A DNA stretch of 20,374 nucleotides, taken from JBOFCS01 sp051646185. Its GTDB lineage: Bacteria > Actinomycetota > Actinomycetes > Mycobacteriales > Mycobacteriaceae. The notes below the pieces were generated by a model. That model saw nothing but the letters and a program-made list of their open reading frames with translations, did no database searches and was not told the DNA's origin. Shown in pieces: positions 7,996 to 15,995 of this stretch (positions are counted from its first letter, which is position 1; the number at the start of each line of letters is the position of its first letter). The translations under genes were made by a program, and so were the position numbers. The DNA is taken from contig JBOFCS010000026.1 of assembly GCA_051646185.1 (NCBI GenBank), positions 1 to 20,374 on the forward strand, given 5' to 3'.

Positions 7996-9260
7996 CCACC
8001 GCTGCACACAATCCCGATGGACCAAGCACTCCAGACAATCCTTGGCCGGTACGCACAGTTTCCACCAAAGTCTCCGCCTGGATCAACAGACTAGGCACAG
8101 TCTGGGTTGAAGGGCAGATCACCCAGATCAATGCCCGTCCTGGAACCCGGACCGCTTTTTTAGTCCTTCGTGATCCTTCAGTCGATATGTCATTATCGGT
8201 AACCTGTTCCCCGCAGCTACTGAAAAATTCTCCGGTGCCTCTCACCGAAGGCAGCAGAGTCATTATGTGTGGCAAACCAACTTTTTATACTGGGCGTGGC
8301 TCGTTTTCCTTACAAGTTTCCGAAATTCGGGCTGTCGGAATTGGCGAGTTGTTAGCTCGCATCGAACGTCTTCGCCAGCTTCTTTCCGCCGAAGGACTTT
8401 TTGATCCTGACCGTAAACGACCACTACCCTTTTTGCCTCGCACCGTTGGGCTTATTACCGGACGAGCAAGCGCAGCTGAACATGACGTTCTCAGTGTTGC
8501 TGGTGCTCGATGGCCTGCTGTACTCTTTGAAGTACGCAATACTGCGGTTCAAGGACCTACCGCTGTATCACAAATCATCGAAGCACTTCAAGAGCTTGAT
8601 GCGGACCCCAACATTGATGTCATCATTGTAGCCAGAGGGGGCGGTAGCGTCGAGGACCTTCTACCATTTTCTGATGAAAACCTTTGCCGTGCAATAGCAC
8701 AATGCCAAACCCCAGTGGTCAGCGCCATTGGGCACGAGCCAGATAATCCGCTCAGTGATTTTGTTGCCGACCTGCGTGCTGCCACCCCAACCGATGCAGC
8801 AAAGCGAGTAGTTCCTGATGCCGCAGCCGAATTGGCTTTAGTACAAGAACTCCAGGCCCGCAGCGCCCAAGCTTTGCGCACCTGGGTCACCCGCGAAACC
8901 ACAGCCTTAGCCCAGCTACGCAGCCGTCCAGCATTAGCCGATCCCCTCGCCGCCCTTGAGGGGCGGGCAGAACAGATTCTGCGGTTAACCTCAGATGCCC
9001 GGCGCGAAATATCCCGGCTAGTTGACACCGAAAGCAACCAGCTCAATCATCTTGCTGCACGCTTGAGCACCTTAGGGCCGGCCGCCACTTTAGCCCGAGG
9101 ATACGCTGTGGTACAACGGGTTAACAGTGATTCTGGAGAAATTAATCCGGTGCTTAGATCCGTAACTGAAGCAGCACCGGGAACCCAAATTCGCGTTCGG
9201 ATAGCCGATGGCGCCCTACGCGCAGCTGTTATGGGAATAGAAAAGAAGGATGAAAGATGA
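7992..9260 (+). CDS. xseA: Exodeoxyribonuclease VII large subunit
   Basis: The 422-residue large subunit of ExoVII, a metal-independent single-strand exonuclease. The N-terminal OB-fold (about 17-110; VWVEGQITQINARPG, then DPSVDMSLSVTC) binds DNA. The catalytic domain carries VGLITGRASAAEHDV, the glycine-rich VIIVARGGGSVEDLLPFSDE (about 208-227) and the GHEPDNPLSDFVADLRAATPTDAA signature (about 247-270, two stretches). A coiled-coil arm and the C-terminal ARGYAVVQR segment follow. The GTG start at 7992 overlaps the stop of the previous gene, and the stop overlaps the xseB start (ATGA). All landmarks of the family are present. The complex also needs several XseB copies, encoded directly downstream. 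Confidence 0.95.
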   Translation: MTTAAHNPDGPSTPDNPWPVRTVSTKVSAWINRLGTVWVEGQITQINARPGTRTAFLVLRDPSVDMSLSVTCSPQLLKNSPVPLTEGSRVIMCGKPTFYTGRGSFSLQVSEIRAVGIGELLARIERLRQLLSAEGLFDPDRKRPLPFLPRTVGLITGRASAAEHDVLSVAGARWPAVLFEVRNTAVQGPTAVSQIIEALQELDADPNIDVIIVARGGGSVEDLLPFSDENLCRAIAQCQTPVVSAIGHEPDNPLSDFVADLRAATPTDAAKRVVPDAAAELALVQELQARSAQALRTWVTRETTALAQLRSRPALADPLAALEGRAEQILRLTSDARREISRLVDTESNQLNHLAARLSTLGPAATLARGYAVVQRVNSDSGEINPVLRSVTEAAPGTQIRVRIADGALRAAVMGIEKKDER

Positions 9261-9484
9261 GCGTAAAAGACCAGAACAACACTGAAAACTCCACAGCTAA
9301 ACTTGGCTACGAACAAGCCCGGGATGAACTAGTGGATGTGGTAAAGCTACTCGAACAAGGTGGGCTTGATCTTGACGCTTCACTCTCATTGTGGGAGCGT
9401 GGCCAAGCACTGGCGCAACGTTGTGAAGAACATCTTGCCGGAGCCCGGGAACGCGTCGAAAAAGCTTTAGAGACAAACACTTAG
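9257..9484 (+). CDS. xseB: Exodeoxyribonuclease VII small subunit
   Basis: The 75-residue small subunit of ExoVII forms helical hairpins that wrap the coiled-coil arm of XseA. It shows the family core LGYEQARDELVDVVKLLEQGGLD, LDASLSLWERGQALAQRCEEHL and AGARERVEKA, all strongly helical. The ATG overlaps the xseA stop by 4 nt (ATGA), with GAAGGAT upstream as ribosome binding site, so the stoichiometry is probably set by coupling and re-initiation. The GNAT gene follows after 7 nt. Confidence 0.95.
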   Translation: MSVKDQNNTENSTAKLGYEQARDELVDVVKLLEQGGLDLDASLSLWERGQALAQRCEEHLAGARERVEKALETNT

Positions 9485-9491
9485 GAGAATC

Positions 9492-10169
9492 GTGCCTGAA
9501 TTTTCTGAGCCAGAACGCTTTACTCCGATTAACGATCCACGACCTGAGGAAAAACCTTGGCCGCCCATACGCTGGCCAATACCTACCGATCCGGTACTGA
9601 TCGGAAAAACCGTAACGTTAACTCCCCTGGACCCTCAGCAAGATACCCAAGAACTCTTCGCGGCGCTCAACCACGACAAGGTATGGGCTCATGTTCCCGG
9701 CCAACCTCGCAGTGTTGAAGAATTTTTCAGCACACTTGCCGGGTACTGCGCGAACCCCCAATGGCATCCGTGGACAATCCGCATCAATAATGACTTTGAC
9801 TCAATTACCGCCGGTACTGCTATAGGAATGAGTTCTTACCTTGATATTGAGGTTCGAGATAGCCGTCTAGAAATTGGTTTCACTGCCTACACGCCACAGG
9901 TATGGGGTAGTAGAGTTAATCCGGAAACTAAACTGCTCTTACTCACTTATGCCTTCGAATCCCTTGGTGCTGGTCGGGTACAACTTAAAACCGATGTCCG
10001 TAATCACCGCTCTCAACAAGCCATCCACAGACTAGGCGCCACATATGAAGGGACGCTGCGCCGCCACTTTCGACGAGCCGACGGATCAGTACGAGATTCG
10101 GTAATGTTCTCTATCATTGCCGAAGAATGGCCTGAGGTACGCGATCGCCTCATGATGCGCACTAGCTGA
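9492..10169 (+). CDS. GNAT family N-acetyltransferase (RimJ/RimL-like)
   Basis: The 225-residue protein resembles the ribosomal-protein-type GNAT acetyltransferases (Acetyltransf_3). Its N-terminus is proline-rich. The fold contains TVTLTPLDPQQ (beta-1), GTAIGMSSYLDI, SRLEIGFTAYTPQVWGSRVNPETKLLLLTYAFESLGAGRVQLKTDVRN in successive segments (acetyl-CoA side, about 125-175) and the closing SQQAIHRLGATYEGTLRRHFR, which is typical of the RimJ/RimL-like class. The substrate is unknown. The GTG start at 9492 is set by AGGAGA overlapping the xseB stop. The gene belongs to the lipid-droplet protein - xseA - xseB transcript and ends overlapping, tail to tail by 8 bp, the leftward reductase gene. Confidence 0.82.
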   Translation: MPEFSEPERFTPINDPRPEEKPWPPIRWPIPTDPVLIGKTVTLTPLDPQQDTQELFAALNHDKVWAHVPGQPRSVEEFFSTLAGYCANPQWHPWTIRINNDFDSITAGTAIGMSSYLDIEVRDSRLEIGFTAYTPQVWGSRVNPETKLLLLTYAFESLGAGRVQLKTDVRNHRSQQAIHRLGATYEGTLRRHFRRADGSVRDSVMFSIIAEEWPEVRDRLMMRTS

Positions 10170-11412
10170 TCTGACTGACCTCAATCTCAAACCCGGCAGC
10201 ACGCAAGCGTTCGATAAGGACATCACCCATAGCTGCAGCTGGGGTGAGAATGCCCGCCAACTTAGGAAGCCGATCACGTTCCAGAGCTAACGACAGTGCA
10301 CTTTCGGCAAGCATAACCGCCGTGGCCTTATATCCAGGGTCACCCTGAGCTTTCATCCGCGAGCGGTAGTGTTTTCCGGTGCTTGTTGTGGTATAGGTTT
10401 CGGTGGTGAAATGTCCTTTATTGCGAGATGTTTCACTAGGACCTTCACCTGGCTTCGGCAAAAAACGATCAACAAGCCGACGTAGAGGTTTTACCGACAT
10501 AACACCAAGACCAAGACCGGCACCCACTGAAACCGCACCAGCAATAATTGCCGATACAAACGGAATCCCACCCACATACATTGCTTCCCCATAATGGAAG
10601 TTATCCCCATAAGCACCATCGAGTAATGCATTAGACCTGCGAACTACCCGAGTGTTGTAGCTAGACATGAAAAATGGTGCCAATGTTCCTTTTAAGCTGT
10701 GGTGCACTTTACGAGCACTCAGCGGTGCAATATCACTGGGTTCCTGATGCCGCTTAATGCCTGACCATTGACCGGGTCCGGTCGAAAGTGCATGTGGGTC
10801 AAGCAAAGTGCGCCGAATCTGTGGGTCAGATGCAAGATCGGCGATCACTCGCATCGAATCCACGGTACCACCGCTGGCCCCACCTCTAATGCTGCGTACC
10901 ACCATTGTGGTATCCCCCATTGCACCTTCGCCATCAGCGCTGACTTTTTTATGCAGCAGATAAGCGCCCAAATCTGAAGGGATAGAATCGAACCCACATG
11001 AATGGACAATACGACAACCATTAGATTGAGCATGGTCGGCAAACTTATCAATAGAATACCGCACAAAAGGAACTTCCCCGGTGAGGTCAACATAATCGGT
11101 GCCAGCGTTAACCGTTGCAGCAAGGACATCTTCGCCATACCTCAAATACGGGCCAACAGTAGTGCACAGCACCTGAGCTCTAGCGACCATGGCATCCAGC
11201 GTTGACGGAACGCTGACATCGGCAATGATTACTGGCCATGACTGAGCAGCGCCAGTGAGGCTGTCTCGCACCGCAATAAGCTTTTTTTCAGAACGCCCAG
11301 CTAGTGCAATTTTGGTGCCAGCCGGGGCATGCTCAGCCAGATAGGCTGCTGTTAACTTGCCAACAAAACTACTCGCACCAAAAACAACAACATCAAATTC
11401 TCTAACACTCAT
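10162..11412 (-). CDS. Saccharopine dehydrogenase-like / trans-acting enoyl reductase family protein
   Basis: The 416-residue protein starts with a Rossmann nucleotide-binding motif, FDVVVFGASSFVGKLTAAYL (GxSxFxG at 12-18), and then has ALAGRSEKKL. It continues with GTDYVDLTGEVPFVR, CGFDSIPSDLGAYLL and RGGASGGTVDSM, all features of the saccharopine dehydrogenase NADP-binding family. Mycobacterial relatives (Rv2449c and the Rv2953 trans-acting enoyl reductase) act on lipid substrates. A membrane-interacting hydrophobic stretch (about 280-306, PFVSAIIAGAVSVGAGLGLGVM) fits that. I infer a lipid-modifying oxidoreductase rather than a lysine-pathway enzyme. The ATG at 11412 is preceded by a leaderless -10 box and no ribosome binding site. 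Confidence 0.82.
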   Translation of the reverse strand: MSVREFDVVVFGASSFVGKLTAAYLAEHAPAGTKIALAGRSEKKLIAVRDSLTGAAQSWPVIIADVSVPSTLDAMVARAQVLCTTVGPYLRYGEDVLAATVNAGTDYVDLTGEVPFVRYSIDKFADHAQSNGCRIVHSCGFDSIPSDLGAYLLHKKVSADGEGAMGDTTMVVRSIRGGASGGTVDSMRVIADLASDPQIRRTLLDPHALSTGPGQWSGIKRHQEPSDIAPLSARKVHHSLKGTLAPFFMSSYNTRVVRRSNALLDGAYGDNFHYGEAMYVGGIPFVSAIIAGAVSVGAGLGLGVMSVKPLRRLVDRFLPKPGEGPSETSRNKGHFTTETYTTTSTGKHYRSRMKAQGDPGYKATAVMLAESALSLALERDRLPKLAGILTPAAAMGDVLIERLRAAGFEIEVSQIS

Positions 11413-11419
11413 AGCCGAG

Positions 11420-11425
11420 ACCCTA
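11420..11425 (-). promoter_or_regulatory. Leaderless -10 box (TAGGGT) for the reductase gene
   Basis: On the minus strand TAGGGT is followed by 7 nt (CTCGGCT) and then the ATG at 11412. The hexamer is identical to the one in front of the membrane-protein gene starting at 16920. It lies in the 33-nt gap after the lipoprotein gene, so the reductase is probably transcribed separately. Confidence 0.5.
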
Positions 11426-11445
11426 CTAGGAAACCTTCAATATTC

Positions 11446-12096
11446 CTAGAGATCCGACAAGGTTAGGTCCTCTCTTCGCTCCCTCATCCAATCCGACATC
11501 TTGACATCGGCAACCGGGCCGCACAGTGAGGTAAAGAGCATAATGTCGTTGACTAACACCACGCCATAAGAACAATTCCAGCTTGCACTTGTGGTCGACC
11601 AGATCAGAATGTCATTGTCAACCCGCTCAGTTTTACCCATCGCGACCACACCAAGTTCTTGACCATTACGATCGAGCGGACTACCGCCCGGGCAAGCACT
11701 CACTTGCGACTGCACCTCAGAGAGAAATTCATCAACTGAAAAAGGCTCAGAAACAATATCAATAGACTCAAAACTACTTAAAGAAACATCCTCAGCCTCA
11801 ATATTAATATCGGCATGATCAATAGAATTTTTAGGAAGAAGTGGCGAACCAACTTCTCTAAAAGCTGCCTCGCATTGCCGAGGGTCAGCACCTTCATAAT
11901 TAACCACAAAAACAGCTTCACGCATCACACCCAAAGAGGTTTCTGAACCCGATTTTAGTAGTAACTTATCTGCAGTCCAGGAACCATCACCTCCCACCGA
12001 GACTGCTACGGCTTTGCCCTTTACATATGAGGTGCATCCAGTCAGGAGCGTAAACATAACCGTGGCGATCAAACACAGTGCTGATAAGCGTCGCAT
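11446..12096 (-). CDS. Secreted lipoprotein, PknH_C-like sensor domain
   Basis: From the ATG at 12096 the product has 216 residues. It has a short basic start and a hydrophobic stretch ending in the lipobox LLTGC (C21), so it should be lipidated and held on the outer face of the membrane. The mature part has four further cysteines (C75, C135, C175, C192), enough for two disulfides. Its end, WNCSYGVVLVNDIMLFTSLC, follows the W-x-C ... C pattern of the PknH_C-like extracellular domain found in mycobacterial kinases and Lpp/Lpq lipoproteins. That assignment is by pattern memory only. A TTG-started extension to 12135 would bury the signal peptide and is rejected. GAAAGAAG serves as a weak ribosome binding site. 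Confidence 0.7.
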   Translation of the reverse strand: MRRLSALCLIATVMFTLLTGCTSYVKGKAVAVSVGGDGSWTADKLLLKSGSETSLGVMREAVFVVNYEGADPRQCEAAFREVGSPLLPKNSIDHADINIEAEDVSLSSFESIDIVSEPFSVDEFLSEVQSQVSACPGGSPLDRNGQELGVVAMGKTERVDNDILIWSTTSASWNCSYGVVLVNDIMLFTSLCGPVADVKMSDWMRERREDLTLSDL

Positions 12097-12209
12097 GCCG
12101 AACTTCTTTCGCTCATTGCTAAGTCTTTGACTCAACTGTACTTGCTTCGCACAAATTTGCTGAACGTGTTAGCACCAGCTATCCAGTATCAACCAACCCT
12201 GCCGCAGTT

Positions 12210-12779
12210 TCAGCTTGAGGCTAACGGATCCTGCCCGGTAGTGGCCCGCGCAAGATCTGTGAACTCTTCGGTACTACCCGCTCCGGTGATCAGCAGTCGT
12301 ACTGCACCCAAATCTGCCAGCCAAATTTTTTCCCCTGTTGGCTCGTAAATCGACCACCGTACTTGATCGATCTCAACAACCGAAGATGGCTGCCCAGCAA
12401 AATCTGTGCGATCACGCACCAACACCTGCTCCACTGCATTACTCTGGGTGAGCGAAAGGTACCTACCTGAATTAGTGATGTAGCCAACTGTGGTCTGCCT
12501 ACCACCACCGCTGCCAGAAATTGTGCTGGTGCTTCCCGAATTAGATTTCCATCCTTGAGGCACCACCGGCAAGCGCACCGGGAAACCAATTTGTCGGGCA
12601 TCGGCACTCAGGGCAGCCTTTGCGTCGAAGGAAGGTATAGTCCCTTGCTTCTTTCCACCTGGGCTAAATGCACATTGCCCAGCAATTCCAGCGATGACTA
12701 TGCATAAAATAACGAGCGGCACCATCGACCAGATCATGTCGCGGTTGCTGTGCAAAATACGAGGTTTATCGGAAGCCAC
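12210..12779 (-). CDS. DUF4245 single-pass membrane protein (Rv1100-like)
   Basis: The 189-residue protein opens with VASDKPRILHSNRDM, similar to the family start (KPRIxxxxRDM). One membrane segment follows (about 17-33) and then an extracytoplasmic domain with GFPVRLPVVPQGWKSNS and VRWSIYEPTG. DUF4245 proteins sit next to glpX in mycobacteria and corynebacteria, as here; their function is unknown. The frame is open up to 12929, but that would run into the glpX promoter and add a basic, unfamily-like extension. The GTG at 12779, with GATAGT 7 nt before it, is preferred. The gene is divergent from glpX, with 156 nt between. Confidence 0.8.
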   Translation of the reverse strand: MASDKPRILHSNRDMIWSMVPLVILCIVIAGIAGQCAFSPGGKKQGTIPSFDAKAALSADARQIGFPVRLPVVPQGWKSNSGSTSTISGSGGGRQTTVGYITNSGRYLSLTQSNAVEQVLVRDRTDFAGQPSSVVEIDQVRWSIYEPTGEKIWLADLGAVRLLITGAGSTEEFTDLARATTGQDPLASS

Positions 12780-12786
12780 AAGCACC

Positions 12787-12792
12787 ACTATC
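12787..12792 (-). promoter_or_regulatory. Possible leaderless -10 box (GATAGT) for DUF4245 gene
   Basis: GATAGT on the minus strand lies 7 nt before the GTG at 12779, and no ribosome binding site is present. It matches the two most conserved -10 positions (A2, T6) but not T1, so it is weaker than the other leaderless boxes in this window. Confidence 0.35.
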
Positions 12793-12935
12793 GCAGGCTT
12801 AGCGCCAAACAATGAATCGAGAACCCCTAGCCGTCCGCGATCCGCTCGCAACAGCCTAAGCCGCCTCTGGGAGAATGCACCCAACCGCACTATGACCCAG
12901 GAACCGACTTCAACCCTGCCAGGAGGCACACTCCC

Positions 12936-13976
12936 ATGTCAGAAACTACGAGTACTAGAAATCGTGAAGCCCCAGACCGGAACCTCGCCCTGGAATTGGT
13001 ACGAGTTACCGAAGCCGGGTCACTTGCTGCTGGCCGTTGGGTTGGCCGTGGTCAGAAAGAACGCGGGGATGGCGCTGCTGTCGATGCTATGCGAGAACTC
13101 GTCAGCTCAGTGTCAATGAAGGGCGTCGTTGTTATTGGTGAAGGGGAAAAAGACGAAGCACCGATGCTTTATAACGGTGAAGAAGTAGGTAATGGCGATG
13201 GCCCGGATTGCGATTTTGCGGTAGACCCCGTCGATGGCACCACCCTGATGGCCAAAGGTATGCCCAATGCTATTTCGGTACTTGCTGTTGCTGAGCGCGG
13301 CGCTATGTTTGATCCCTCTGCAGTTTTTTATATGGAAAAAATTGCCGTTGGTCCTGATGCCGCCGATGTCATCGACATCACCGCGCCCATTGCGGAAAAT
13401 ATCAAACGAGTAGCCAAGGTTCGTAAGTACTCGGTCTCTGACATCACTGTCTGCATTCTTGATCGCCCGCGACATGCACAGCTCATTGCCGATGTACGCG
13501 ATACTGGTGCTCGTATTCGTCTCATTTCAGATGGCGATGTGGCTGGGGCGATCTCAGCTGCTCGACCCGATTCTGGCACCGATATTTTGGTGGGCATCGG
13601 TGGGACTCCTGAGGGCATCATCGCAGCCGCTGCCATGCGCTGCATGGGTGGAGCTATCCAGGGCAAACTAGCACCTACTGACGATGACGAACGACAAAAA
13701 GCTATTGATGCCGGCCATGTTTTAGACCGAATTCTGAGCACTGAAGATTTAGTCTCTGGGGAGAATGTTTTCTTCTGCGCTACCGGTGTTACTGATGGCG
13801 ATCTCCTCAAAGGGGTGCGCTACTTTGGCGGTGGGGCAACCACACAGTCCATTGTGATGCGCTCAAAGTCGGGTACTGTTCGCATGATTGACGCTTACCA
13901 TCGACTCACAAAGTTACGCGAATACTCGATGGTGGATTTTGACGGCGATAGTGCCGCAAACTTTCCGATGCCCTGA
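12936..13976 (+). CDS. glpX: Class II fructose-1,6-bisphosphatase
   Basis: This 346-residue GlpX-type enzyme hydrolyses fructose 1,6-bisphosphate to fructose 6-phosphate and is typically the main gluconeogenic FBPase in actinobacteria. Visible motifs are GEGEKDEAPMLYNGE (about 68-82), the metal/phosphate signature DPVDGTT (97-103), ISDGDVAGAI, GIGGTPEGIIAAAAMRCMGG and the C-terminal RLTKLREYSM. Length and motifs are complete. The ATG at 12936 has AGGAGG 9-12 nt upstream. A possible -10 (TATGAC, 12891-12896) would give a short leader, but no matching -35 is clear. fumC follows 78 nt downstream on the same strand. DUF4245 is divergent. Confidence 0.96.
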   Translation: MSETTSTRNREAPDRNLALELVRVTEAGSLAAGRWVGRGQKERGDGAAVDAMRELVSSVSMKGVVVIGEGEKDEAPMLYNGEEVGNGDGPDCDFAVDPVDGTTLMAKGMPNAISVLAVAERGAMFDPSAVFYMEKIAVGPDAADVIDITAPIAENIKRVAKVRKYSVSDITVCILDRPRHAQLIADVRDTGARIRLISDGDVAGAISAARPDSGTDILVGIGGTPEGIIAAAAMRCMGGAIQGKLAPTDDDERQKAIDAGHVLDRILSTEDLVSGENVFFCATGVTDGDLLKGVRYFGGGATTQSIVMRSKSGTVRMIDAYHRLTKLREYSMVDFDGDSAANFPMP

Positions 13977-14054
13977 TTGACCGCGCCTATCGCACTCAAC
14001 ATCAAACTTTAAACTTTCCGAATCGATGGGTAGTGGACAAGCGCCCACCCAGAA

Positions 14055-15479
14055 ATGGCAAACTCACTCAACATGACCGAGAACAATGAGCCTCAGTACC
14101 GCATTGAACACGACACTATGGGCGAAGTCCGGGTACCTATTGCCGCGCTCTGGCAAGCCCAGACTCAGCGTGCAGTGGAAAACTTTCCGATTTCCGGACG
14201 CGGCCTAGAACGCACCCAAATCCGTGCTATGGGCCTACTCAAGGCAGCTTGCGCTCAGGTCAACAAGGACCTTGGATTGCTTGATGCCCAAGCCGCTGAC
14301 GCTATCATCGCCGCAGCTGGAGAAATCGCCGAAGGCAAGCATGATGACCAGTTCCCTATTGATGTGTTCCAGACTGGTTCTGGTACCAGCTCCAATATGA
14401 ATGCCAATGAGGTGATTACGTCCATTGCTGCCGCTGCGGGAGTGACTGTTCACCCGAACGATCATGTCAATATGTCACAGTCTTCCAATGACACTTTCCC
14501 CACCGCTACCCATGTTGCAGCTACCGAAGCTGCTGTAACAAGCCTGATTCCAGCTTTAAAATATCTGCACAATGCTTTGGCAGCGAAGGCTAGCGAGTGG
14601 AAAACTGTTGTGAAATCGGGTCGTACACACCTCATGGATGCGGTACCGGTCACTCTTGGTCAAGAGTTTGGTGGCTACGCCCGACAGATAGAAGCTGGGA
14701 TTGAACGTGTTGAGGCCACCCTGTCTCGCCTTGGGGAGTTACCGATTGGCGGTACCGCGGTAGGAACCGGACTCAACGCTCCAGATGGTTTTGGCGCCAA
14801 AGTTGTTGCTGAACTAGTGAAATCCACCGGGGTAACTGCTCTTACGCCAGCCAAAGATTCTTTTGAAGCACAAGCCGCACGTGACGGTCTAGTGGAAGCT
14901 TCTGGGGCACTTCGCACCATTGCGGTGTCTTTGACAAAGATTGCTAATGACGTGCGGTGGATGGGCTCTGGTCCATTGACTGGGCTTGGCGAAATTCAGC
15001 TCCCCGACTTACAGCCAGGCAGCTCCATCATGCCAGGAAAGGTTAATCCTGTTCTGCCGGAAGCTGTTACCCAGGTTGCCGCTCAGGTCATTGGCAATGA
15101 TGCCGCAGTAGCCTTTGGTGGCGCTTCCGGGGCTTTTGAACTGAATGTTTATATTCCCATGATGGCGCGCAACCTTCTTGAGTCTTTTACCCTTTTGGCT
15201 AATGTTTCACGGCTATTTGCCGATAAGTGCATCGGTGGATTGGTCGCCAATGTGGAACACTTAAAGCAACTTGCCGAATCATCACCTTCTATTGTTACTC
15301 CGCTAAACTCCGCTATTGGGTATGAGGAAGCTGCCGCCGTTGCCAAGCAGGCTTTGAAGGAAAAGAAGACTATTCGTCAGACAGTTATTGATCGCGGGCT
15401 TATTGGCGACAAGCTCAGCGAAGCTGAACTTGATAAGCGCCTTGATGTGCTGGCCATGGCAAAGGTCAAAGACGCCTAG
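14055..15479 (+). CDS. fumC: Class II fumarate hydratase
   Basis: This 474-residue FumC-type enzyme interconverts fumarate and L-malate in the TCA cycle as a soluble, iron-free homotetramer. Family landmarks are present in order: YRIEHDTMGEVRVP, QTGSGTSSNMNANEV, HPNDHVNMSQSSNDTFPTA, SGRTHLMDAVP (with the catalytic His), and the fumarase/aspartase signature GSSIMPGKVNP (322-332). The start is uncertain. Neither the ATG at 14055 nor the one at 14073 (MTENNEPQ) has a ribosome binding site, and relatives tend to begin close to the second. A weak promoter, TTTAAA-17-TAGTGG (14008-14036), precedes it in the 78-nt gap after glpX. A strong terminator follows the stop. Confidence 0.96.
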   Translation: MANSLNMTENNEPQYRIEHDTMGEVRVPIAALWQAQTQRAVENFPISGRGLERTQIRAMGLLKAACAQVNKDLGLLDAQAADAIIAAAGEIAEGKHDDQFPIDVFQTGSGTSSNMNANEVITSIAAAAGVTVHPNDHVNMSQSSNDTFPTATHVAATEAAVTSLIPALKYLHNALAAKASEWKTVVKSGRTHLMDAVPVTLGQEFGGYARQIEAGIERVEATLSRLGELPIGGTAVGTGLNAPDGFGAKVVAELVKSTGVTALTPAKDSFEAQAARDGLVEASGALRTIAVSLTKIANDVRWMGSGPLTGLGEIQLPDLQPGSSIMPGKVNPVLPEAVTQVAAQVIGNDAAVAFGGASGAFELNVYIPMMARNLLESFTLLANVSRLFADKCIGGLVANVEHLKQLAESSPSIVTPLNSAIGYEEAAAVAKQALKEKKTIRQTVIDRGLIGDKLSEAELDKRLDVLAMAKVKDA

Positions 15480-15484
15480 GCTTT

Positions 15485-15964
15485 TCACTTTACCGCTAGG
15501 GGCGGGTTATCTGGTTCTGCGATCAGATAACCCGCCCCTAGCGTTTTAATCGTCAGAGTGAGCGCCAGATAGCACACTCCGGCGTGAATCAGCGGAGCCG
15601 CTAGCAGCGTCCACCAGAATAACGGCAGCACCCAACTATTCTGTTCTCCGCTGCCGTCATCAAAACGCATAAGTACAGCGGAGTAAGAAAAAATAATCGC
15701 ACAAGATAATAGTAATGAAAATATTGAATACCCAATCCCCCAAACACCTCCCAGTACCTCTCGGCTTGAGAATGCTTGGGTACCGACTACAAACAACATC
15801 CCAATCACTAGCCAGAAATAGCTAATCGAGTGTTCGTCGTGAGACAATAAACTGGTATATGCCGTTGCCCATAATGATGGTGAACCAGCAAAAACCAACG
15901 GAAGCAATGCACCTAATTTAGCGTAAAATATTGCCTTGGTAGACAAAACTTTTGATTCATTCAT
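15485..15964 (-). CDS. Small polytopic membrane protein, paralog C of a tandem trio
   Basis: I do not recognise the family. From the ATG at 15964, preceded by AGGGGA, the product has 159 residues and about four hydrophobic segments (about 12-30, 48-63, 76-99, 112-138). It shares with the next two genes the block Q-x5-[RE]-VLGG-[VI] (QAFSSREVLGGVWGIGY; VLG at 70-72) and a proline in the last segment (AAPLI). It is the most diverged of the three. Its last 17 or so codons (GAGYLIAEPDNPPLAVK) are written across the fumC terminator hairpin. It follows paralog B by 31 nt and is probably in one transcript with it. A longer frame to 16087 overlaps paralog B and is rejected. Confidence 0.7.
   Translation of the reverse strand: MNESKVLSTKAIFYAKLGALLPLVFAGSPSLWATAYTSLLSHDEHSISYFWLVIGMLFVVGTQAFSSREVLGGVWGIGYSIFSLLLSCAIIFSYSAVLMRFDDGSGEQNSWVLPLFWWTLLAAPLIHAGVCYLALTLTIKTLGAGYLIAEPDNPPLAVK
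15494..15547 (+). terminator. Strong intrinsic terminator after fumC
   Basis: A perfect 20-bp stem (CGCTAGGGGCGGGTTATCTG at 15494-15513 with its reverse complement at 15524-15543) encloses a 10-nt loop and is followed by TTTT on the plus strand. On the minus strand no T-run follows, so it should act only on fumC transcripts. It lies wholly inside the 3' coding end of the convergent membrane-protein gene. Confidence 0.93.
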
Positions 15965-15995
15965 AAAAATTCCCCTAATCCATCGCTTGCCAAAA

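Noticed and set aside
12780..12929. N-terminal extension of the DUF4245 gene
   Set aside because: It would run into the glpX promoter and add a basic stretch. The family start KPRIxxxxRDM lies just after the GTG at 12779.
13328..13810. 160-codon minus-strand frame
   Set aside because: Antisense to the conserved core of glpX; low-complexity Ala/Ser/Arg composition.
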